DNA of 64,000 bases from GCA-003244245 sp049673305 (GTDB lineage Bacteria; Actinomycetota; Actinomycetes; Mycobacteriales; Pseudonocardiaceae): contig JBATXM010000196.1 of NCBI GenBank assembly GCA_049673305.1, forward strand, positions 1-64,000, read 5' to 3'. Positions 59,234 through 64,000 of this stretch are shown piece after piece; position 1 is the stretch's first letter; every line of letters starts with the position of its first letter. A program made the position numbers and the translations under genes. The notes under the pieces are model-generated. The model did no database searches, was not told where the DNA came from, and saw nothing but the letters and a program-made list of their open reading frames with translations.

Positions 59234-60160
59234 ATGACTGAGTCTCGGCTGCGCACGCTGGTGGCGTTGGCCGCCGCTGGATCGGTGCGCGGCGCCGCCA
59301 GCCGCCTGACGGTGACCGAGTCCGCCGTGTCGGCCTCGATCGGCGCGTTGGCACGGGAGCTTGGCGTGCCACTCGTGGAGCCGGTGGGCCGAGGGCTGCG
59401 ACTGACCGCGTCGGGTGCCGTCTACGCCCGATACGCCCGCCGGGTCTTGGGATTGCTCGACGAGGGTGCGGCGGCTGCGGTCCAGGAGCTCGACCCGGAG
59501 CGGGGCCGGCTACGGCTCGCCGCGGTCACCACCGCCGGGGAGCACCTGCTGCCTGCCTTGCTGGCGGAGTTCCGCCGGCGGCATCCGAGAATCGCGCTGG
59601 CCCTGGAGGTGGCCCCCAGCGCGCAGGTGTGGGATCTGATCGGCGCCCACGAGGTCGATCTGGTCATCGCCGGAGCGCCGCCCTCGGGGGTCGAGGCGCG
59701 AGTGGTCGCTACCAAGCCCAACGAGCTCTTGGTCGTGGCGGCGCCCTCGGTCGCCGAGGCGTTTGACTGGGCGAGCACCCCATGGCTGCTGCGCGAGCAG
59801 GGGTCAGCTACCCGCACCAGGGTCGAGGCATACCTGAAGTCCCAGCACGTCGCACCACCCCGCCTGGTGCTGGGCTCCAACGGGGCGGTGGTGGCCGGCG
59901 CGGTGGCCGAGCTCGGGTGCACGCTGGTCTCCCGGGATGCCATCGTTGACCTGCTCTCCGACGGGCGCCTCGTCGGGGTGCCCACTCCGGGAACCCCGCT
60001 GCGACGGCCGTGGCATGCCGTCGCCGGTGCCCACTCCGGCGCCTCCACCTGGCTGTTCGTCCGGCACTTGCACGCATCGGGTTGGCGACCACGCGGTGTG
60101 CGGCCTAGGCTCGATGGTGGCGGCGTGGACCAGCCCGTCGCGGCGAAGGGAGGGCCATGA
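59234..60160 (+). CDS. cbbR: LysR-family regulator of the Calvin-cycle genes (CbbR)
   Basis: A 308-residue LysR regulator. The N-terminal helix-turn-helix is LRTLVALAAAGSVRGAASRLTVTESAVSASIGALARELG, core ASRLTVTESAVSASI. A periplasmic-binding-like effector domain follows (RLRLAAVTTAGEHLLPALLAEFRRRHP). It is divergent from cbbL, the classic CbbR placement. ATG 59234 was chosen over an upstream in-frame start inside cbbL. It overlaps the aldolase gene by ATGA, so the regulator and aldolase are co-transcribed. Confidence 0.88.
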   Translation: MTESRLRTLVALAAAGSVRGAASRLTVTESAVSASIGALARELGVPLVEPVGRGLRLTASGAVYARYARRVLGLLDEGAAAAVQELDPERGRLRLAAVTTAGEHLLPALLAEFRRRHPRIALALEVAPSAQVWDLIGAHEVDLVIAGAPPSGVEARVVATKPNELLVVAAPSVAEAFDWASTPWLLREQGSATRTRVEAYLKSQHVAPPRLVLGSNGAVVAGAVAELGCTLVSRDAIVDLLSDGRLVGVPTPGTPLRRPWHAVAGAHSGASTWLFVRHLHASGWRPRGVRPRLDGGGVDQPVAAKGGP

Positions 60161-61137
60161 TCGAGGCGCTGCACGAAACCGCCCAGGCGATGGTGAGCCG
60201 GCCACGTGGCATTCTCGCGGCCGACGAGAGCATTGGCACCATGTCCTCCCGGTTGGCGAAAGCCGGGGTTGCGGTGACCGAGGAGAACCGGCGGGCCTAC
60301 CGTGAGATGCTGATCAGAACGCCTGAGCTGCACAGTGGCATCAGCGGAGTGATCCTGTCCGACGAGACCTTCAACCAGAAGCTCGAGGATGGGCAGAGCT
60401 TCCCGCTTGCCCTGCACGCGCTGAACATCCTGCCGGGCATCAAAGTCGACACCGGCGCGAAGGATTTAGCCTTCTCGCCCGGTGAAAAGGTGACTGAGGG
60501 TTTGGACGGCCTGCGCGAGCGACTGAAGGATTACGCCTCACGCGGTGCCCGTTTCGCCAAATGGCGTGCCGTGATCACCATTGGTGATGGCAGGCCGACC
60601 CGACGCGCGCTGCGGGCGAATGCGCACGCGCTGGCGCGGTATGCCGCGCTGTGTCAGGAGTCGGTCGTGGTGCCCATCGTCGAGCCTGAGGTCTTGATGG
60701 ATGGTGAGCACACCATCGAGCGGTGCGCCGAGGTGACCCGCTCGGCGCTGGAGTATGTGATGGCGGAGCTGGACGAGGCTGGGGTGGATCTCGCTGGCAC
60801 CGTGCTCAAGCCCAATATGGTCGTGCCGGGTTCGGAATCGGGCCGCCACGCCAGCCCCGAGGAGGTCGCCGAGTGGACCGTGGCCACGCTGCGGGCGGTG
60901 CTGCCGGAGTCGCTGGCCGGGGTCGCCTTCCTTTCCGGCGGTCAGTCCCCGGAGGTGGCCACCGCGAACCTGGCCGCGATGCAGAAGCACGAGACACCGT
61001 GGCCGCTGACCTTCTCCTTTGGGCGGGCGTTGGTCGCCCCGGCCCTGGAGGCCTGGCACGGGGATCCCAGCCTGGTCGCTGCGGGCCAGCGGGCGCTGGC
61101 CGACCGGGTCGAGCCCAACTCAGCCGCAGTGTCGTGA
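60157..61137 (+). CDS. Fructose-bisphosphate aldolase, class I
   Basis: A 326-residue Schiff-base aldolase. The opening GILAADESIGTMSSRLAK and LILSDETF-like block (SGVILSDETFNQKL) are class I signatures. FAKWRAVITIGDG holds one active Lys and DLAGTVLKPNMVVPG the Schiff-base Lys. The C-terminus has FLSGGQSPEVATANLAAM and PLTFSFGRAL. It acts in the Calvin cycle and gluconeogenesis. Its start overlaps the cbbR stop. A class I enzyme in a cbb cluster is a known variant, as most bacterial clusters carry class II. Confidence 0.93.
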   Translation: MIEALHETAQAMVSRPRGILAADESIGTMSSRLAKAGVAVTEENRRAYREMLIRTPELHSGISGVILSDETFNQKLEDGQSFPLALHALNILPGIKVDTGAKDLAFSPGEKVTEGLDGLRERLKDYASRGARFAKWRAVITIGDGRPTRRALRANAHALARYAALCQESVVVPIVEPEVLMDGEHTIERCAEVTRSALEYVMAELDEAGVDLAGTVLKPNMVVPGSESGRHASPEEVAEWTVATLRAVLPESLAGVAFLSGGQSPEVATANLAAMQKHETPWPLTFSFGRALVAPALEAWHGDPSLVAAGQRALADRVEPNSAAVS

Positions 61138-61165
61138 CAGCGGTGTCGTGACAGCGGGTGGCGGG

Positions 61166-61825
61166 TCAGCGGAAGAGGCCCTCGCGCAGCGCCGTTGCCA
61201 CCGCCGCCGCCCGGTCGGTCACTTCCAGTTTGCGGTAGATGCCGCGCACGTGGCTCTTGACCGTTTCCTCGCCGACCACCAGTTCGGTGGCGATGGCCCG
61301 GTTGGATGAGCCGGCCACCATCAGCGCGAGCACCTGGCTCTCCCGTGGGGTCAGGCCCAGATGCGCGCCAGGCCAGTATTCGCCGGCTTGGAGCCGGGCA
61401 GCGGAGGCCCCGGCCCGGGCGCTGAGGCCGTCATCGATGACCACGGTGCCCGCATGCACCCGGTGCAGTTGTTCGACCAACTCCGGGCCGTCGATTCGCT
61501 TGAGGAGATAACCCGCCGCTCCCGCCTGCATGGCTTGGAACAGGTACTGCTCGTCGTCGTAGACGGTGAGCAGGACGACCCGACGCCCGGGGGAGTCCTG
61601 CACCAGGTCGCGGCACAGGTCCAGCCCGCTCTCCCCGCCCAACCGCACGTCCGCAAGGACGATGTCGGGGTTCAGCCCAGCCACGACCCGTCGCGCGGTC
61701 GCCGCATTCGCGGCTTCGCCGACCACTCGCACGTGCCCAGCGAACCGACTGAGCATAGCTTTGAGGCCAGTCCGAACCATCTCATGGTCATCGACCAGGA
61801 CCACGCGGAGCGGCTGGTCTTCCAT
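61166..61825 (-). CDS. NarL/FixJ-type response regulator
   Basis: A 219-residue two-component regulator. The receiver has VVLVDDHEMVRTGLKAML and the phosphorylated Asp in DIVLADVRLGGESGLDL, with VLLTVYDDEQYLFQAM and the Lys in YLLKRIDGPE. The LuxR-type helix-turn-helix is LTPRESQVLALMVAGSSNRAIATELVVGEETVKSHVRGIYRKL, core VGEETVKSHVRGIYRKL. No histidine kinase is nearby. It converges on the aldolase and diverges from phosphoribulokinase, so it may help regulate carbon fixation. The cognate kinase is unknown. Confidence 0.9.
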   Translation of the reverse strand: MEDQPLRVVLVDDHEMVRTGLKAMLSRFAGHVRVVGEAANAATARRVVAGLNPDIVLADVRLGGESGLDLCRDLVQDSPGRRVVLLTVYDDEQYLFQAMQAGAAGYLLKRIDGPELVEQLHRVHAGTVVIDDGLSARAGASAARLQAGEYWPGAHLGLTPRESQVLALMVAGSSNRAIATELVVGEETVKSHVRGIYRKLEVTDRAAAVATALREGLFR

Positions 61826-62018
61826 GCGCTGAGTGTAAGCAGCTTACGCGGCCTGGTCGCCTGACACGGTGTGGTGACAAGGTGCGAAAACGGATTCCCC
61901 TCGCCTTTCCCTCTCGGAGGGGACGCCGGGCGGCGGCCGACGTGCTTACCCTCAGGTACGGCGCTGTGAGCCTCGTTGGCGGCTTTGCGGAAAACTTGCG
62001 GAGAAAAGGGGTGTTATC

Positions 62019-62957
62019 GTGCCCGATAAGTTGTTGCGAATGGAGCGAGCCGGGTTCAGCACGTCGCGGCCGGTGATGCTCGCGATCGCCGGAGACAGCG
62101 CTGCGGGGAAGACCACGCTGACCAAGGGCCTGGTGGACGCGCTGGGCGCCGATCGGATCACCTCCCTGTGCGTGGATGACTATCATCGCTATGACCGGCA
62201 GGAACGCAAGGGACTGCCATTCACCGCGCTGCACCCGGACTGCAATTACGTGCAGATCATGGAGCAGCACCTGCAGCTGCTGGCCACCGGCCAGCCGGTG
62301 CTCAAGCCGGTCTACGACCACCACACCGGTCAGCTCACCCGACCCAAACTCATCGAGCCCACCGAGTTCGTGATCGTGGAAGGCCTACTGCCGCTGCACA
62401 CCCGGCTGGCCCAGGCGTGCTTCGACATCACCGTGTACCTCGACCCGCCCGAGCACATCCGCCGCGACTGGAAAGTCAAGCGGGACACCACCAAGCGTGG
62501 CTACACCCCCGAACAGGTGCTGGCTGAGCTCGACAAGCGGGAGCCGGAGTCCGAGAAATTCATCCGCCCACAACGATCCGCCGCCGATATCGTGGTCCGG
62601 TTCGGCCCCATTGAGGTCCGTGATGACCCGCCGGACACCCCGCTGTCCGCTGAGCTGACGTTGCGCCCGACGATCCGCCACCCCGACCTCACGGGGGTAT
62701 TCCGGGAGTCTGACCGGCGCGCCATGCACCTGCGGCTGGACCGTGACGAGGACGGCAGGCCGGTGGAGGCGCTGCACGTGCACGGGTACGTGTCTCGGGA
62801 GGAGAGCCGGCTGCTGGAAAAGGCGATCTGGACCAAGCTCGACACCGAAACGGAGCTGCCATCCTCGTTAGGCCAGATCGATGAGGGCACCCGCAGTGAA
62901 CCACTGGCGATCACCCAGCTGTTGCTGCTCTATCACCTGCTCGACTCCGTCCGCTGA
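62019..62957 (+). CDS. prk: Phosphoribulokinase
   Basis: A 312-residue kinase that makes ribulose bisphosphate for RuBisCO. The P-loop is LAIAGDSAAGKTTLTKGL. ITSLCVDDYHRYDRQERKG carries the catalytic Asp. HPDCNYVQIMEQHLQLL, YDHHTGQL, and VIVEGLLPLHT with the Walker B-like Glu follow, then VKRDTTKRGYTPEQVLAEL (core RDTTKRGYT). GTG 62019 has AAGGGG upstream. The gene is near but separate from the cbbL operon; the Calvin-cycle-specific enzymes RuBisCO and phosphoribulokinase are both present in the window. Confidence 0.93.
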   Translation: MPDKLLRMERAGFSTSRPVMLAIAGDSAAGKTTLTKGLVDALGADRITSLCVDDYHRYDRQERKGLPFTALHPDCNYVQIMEQHLQLLATGQPVLKPVYDHHTGQLTRPKLIEPTEFVIVEGLLPLHTRLAQACFDITVYLDPPEHIRRDWKVKRDTTKRGYTPEQVLAELDKREPESEKFIRPQRSAADIVVRFGPIEVRDDPPDTPLSAELTLRPTIRHPDLTGVFRESDRRAMHLRLDRDEDGRPVEALHVHGYVSREESRLLEKAIWTKLDTETELPSSLGQIDEGTRSEPLAITQLLLLYHLLDSVR

Positions 62958-62965
62958 CGGTAGAC

Positions 62966-63069
62966 GGTGCACAAGCATCCATAAGCGCCCGCGAAACCAC
63001 CCCGAAAGGTGCACAAGCATCCATAAGGCCGTCCGGGGGCGGGTGAAAAGGTGCACAAGCATCCATAAG
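62966..63069. repeat. Three direct repeats of 20 bp, 42-bp period, after prk
   Basis: ggtgcacaagcatccataag occurs exactly at 62966-62985, 63008-63027 and 63050-63069. The two intervening 22-bp segments differ from each other. Each copy holds gtgcac and a ccataag box. It starts 9 bases after the prk stop. Repeat and spacer lengths are unlike CRISPR, and there are no cas genes near. Confidence 0.93.
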
Positions 63070-63099
63070 ACCCTGCACGGGCGCGGGTGGTGGGGGCGT

Positions 63100-63345
63100 T
63101 CAGTGGGGTGCCCAGACGCTGGAGGCGTCCCAGAGCATGCCGGCCAGCTGCTCGGCTTCTTGGCGGGTCAGCACGACTGTGGTCGTGATCCTTCCGTTGC
63201 CGGTGAGCCACACATGCCCAGCCCCACCCACGCCCTTCCGGGTGACGATCAGGGTGGTGGGTTCACCCTCCAGCATCTGGGCCCGCAACATCGCGCGGAA
63301 CGTCTCGTCTGGGGCAGGGGTGCATCCGTCTGGTTTGTCGTTCAT
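63100..63345 (-). CDS. Small unknown protein
   Basis: An 81-residue protein read from ATG 63345. It has TTLIVTRKGVGGAGHVWLTGNGRITTTVVLTRQEAEQLAGMLWDAS, described by its VVLTRQEAEQLAGML core. This suggests a short strand-rich fold ended by a helix. No strong ribosome binding site is visible. Helix-turn-helix neighbours in Pseudonocardiaceae often have such small partner genes. The function is unknown. Confidence 0.55.
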   Translation of the reverse strand: MNDKPDGCTPAPDETFRAMLRAQMLEGEPTTLIVTRKGVGGAGHVWLTGNGRITTTVVLTRQEAEQLAGMLWDASSVWAPH

Positions 63346-63502
63346 GGTGGGTAAGGCAACCGGAGTGAGCGGTAGACCGGAAGTGGTGCACGAGGTGCGT
63401 TTCGGTGCCCGTGGTGCCCACCAGCCGCGTCCCGGTTCCCTCCCGGGGGCCAGCGCGTTACGGTGCGGTACCACCAGCCAATGACGATCACGGACACTGG
63501 GG

Positions 63503-64000
63503 ATGATGGACTCACCTGGCGCGCTCGCTGCCGTGCTCACCGAGTTGGGCTGGAAGCCCGAGGTGCTGGCTCGGCGGCTGAACAGCGTCGCCACCGTGCA
63601 CGGGCGTCCCGAGCGGGTGCACGCCAAGACGCCCTACAAGTGGCTGCGCGGTGATCGGCCGCGCTCTCCGTGGCCCGCGCTGATCGCCGCGCTGGTGTCC
63701 GACGAGATGGGGCGCTCCATCACCGCCGCCGATCTGGGTTGGGGTGGTGATGACGTCGAGGTGGTCTCGGCGATCAGTGGGTTGGTGTTGCCCTGGACTG
63801 TGGCCGGGAGCTTGCACGCGGTGCGGGTGGTGACCGATGCTGGGAGGATGGACCGGCGGATTCTGCTGACGTTGCTGGGTGCCGCGTCGTGCGTGCCCGC
63901 CCACGAGTGGTTGATCGCCCGCCCTGACGCCGGGGTGGCTCGCGCATCCGGCTCACCACTGCCGATCGGGGTGGTCGATCACCTCGATGACATCGCCGGC
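63503..64000 (+). CDS. Helix-turn-helix regulator, N-terminal part (cut by window edge)
   Basis: An open frame of 166 codons runs from ATG 63503 to the window end without a stop. It reads LGWKPEVLARRLNSVA, then HAKTPYKWLRGDRPRSPWPALIAALVSDEMGRSITAADLGWG, core HAKTPYKWLRGDRPR. This is the N-terminal DNA-binding segment of large actinobacterial regulators (XRE-like, often with C-terminal TPR repeats). The middle, with WTVAGSLHAVRVV and LLTLLGAASCVPAHEWL, precedes the missing half. Confidence 0.8.
   Translation, partial: MMDSPGALAAVLTELGWKPEVLARRLNSVATVHGRPERVHAKTPYKWLRGDRPRSPWPALIAALVSDEMGRSITAADLGWGGDDVEVVSAISGLVLPWTVAGSLHAVRVVTDAGRMDRRILLTLLGAASCVPAHEWLIARPDAGVARASGSPLPIGVVDHLDDIAG

Noticed and set aside
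62966..63069. CRISPR array
   Set aside because: Three 20-bp repeats with 22-bp spacers are too short and too few, the spacers are GC-rich local sequence, and no cas gene is present.

Overview
The window is high-GC actinobacterial DNA, most likely from the Pseudonocardiales. The evidence is a gene order matching the mycobacterial topA-helicase-Tad-acs-ephE region (synteny from memory), paired helix-turn-helix/DUF397 genes, GTG and TTG starts, and many 4-bp ATGA or GTGA gene overlaps. No tRNA, rRNA, CRISPR array or intact insertion sequence was seen.

0-4.8 kb holds a catalase tail, an HD-domain hydrolase, an aldo/keto reductase, a CCC1/VIT1 transporter remnant, a degenerate Fic-like protein and a HAD phosphatase. 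4.8-12.2 kb is the actinobacterial Tad secretion/pilus locus (CpaE-like, CpaF, TadB, TadC, pilin, two TadE-like proteins) converging on a DEAD/DEAH helicase. 12.4-19.1 kb holds a proton-pumping pyrophosphatase, a lipoprotein, topoisomerase I and a membrane-anchored unknown. 19.1-31.9 kb has a toxin-antitoxin pair, a helix-turn-helix/DUF397 pair, acetyl-CoA synthetase, ArfB, a decayed solute-binding protein, polyprenol-phosphate mannosyltransferase, an epoxide-hydrolase-like enzyme, a solute:sodium symporter with its DUF3311 partner, and a PadR unit. 32.1-36.8 kb is a leucine/branched-acyl-CoA catabolic operon. 36.9-39.5 kb has an Fe-S RecB-like nuclease, an EEP-fold enzyme and a polysaccharide deacetylase. 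39.5-42.1 kb is a decayed island with a tryptophanyl-tRNA synthetase fragment, a NUDIX fragment, palindromes and a second helix-turn-helix/DUF397 pair.

43.7-56.2 kb is the most unusual part: a compact biosynthetic cluster with diverged homologues of TrpF, TrpC, TrpD and TrpA, interleaved with a free-standing adenylation enzyme and carrier protein, followed by an ectoine-synthase-like cupin, an acyl-CoA-dehydrogenase-like flavoenzyme and a drug exporter. A transglutaminase-like protein lies at the front. A TetR/peroxiredoxin/DUF427 unit and a class IV PLP enzyme lie at the back. There is no TrpE, TrpG or TrpB, and substrate-site residues of the TrpD and TrpC homologues are altered. My inference is that indole-type chemistry has been recruited to build a different heterocycle, perhaps from a carrier-bound amino acid. 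The product is unknown.

56.2-63 kb is a Calvin-cycle cluster: cbbX, cbbS and form I red-type cbbL on one strand, divergent from cbbR and class I fructose-bisphosphate aldolase, then a response regulator and phosphoribulokinase. It suggests the organism can fix CO2. A three-copy 42-bp-period repeat follows phosphoribulokinase, then a small unknown gene and the start of a helix-turn-helix regulator cut by the window edge.
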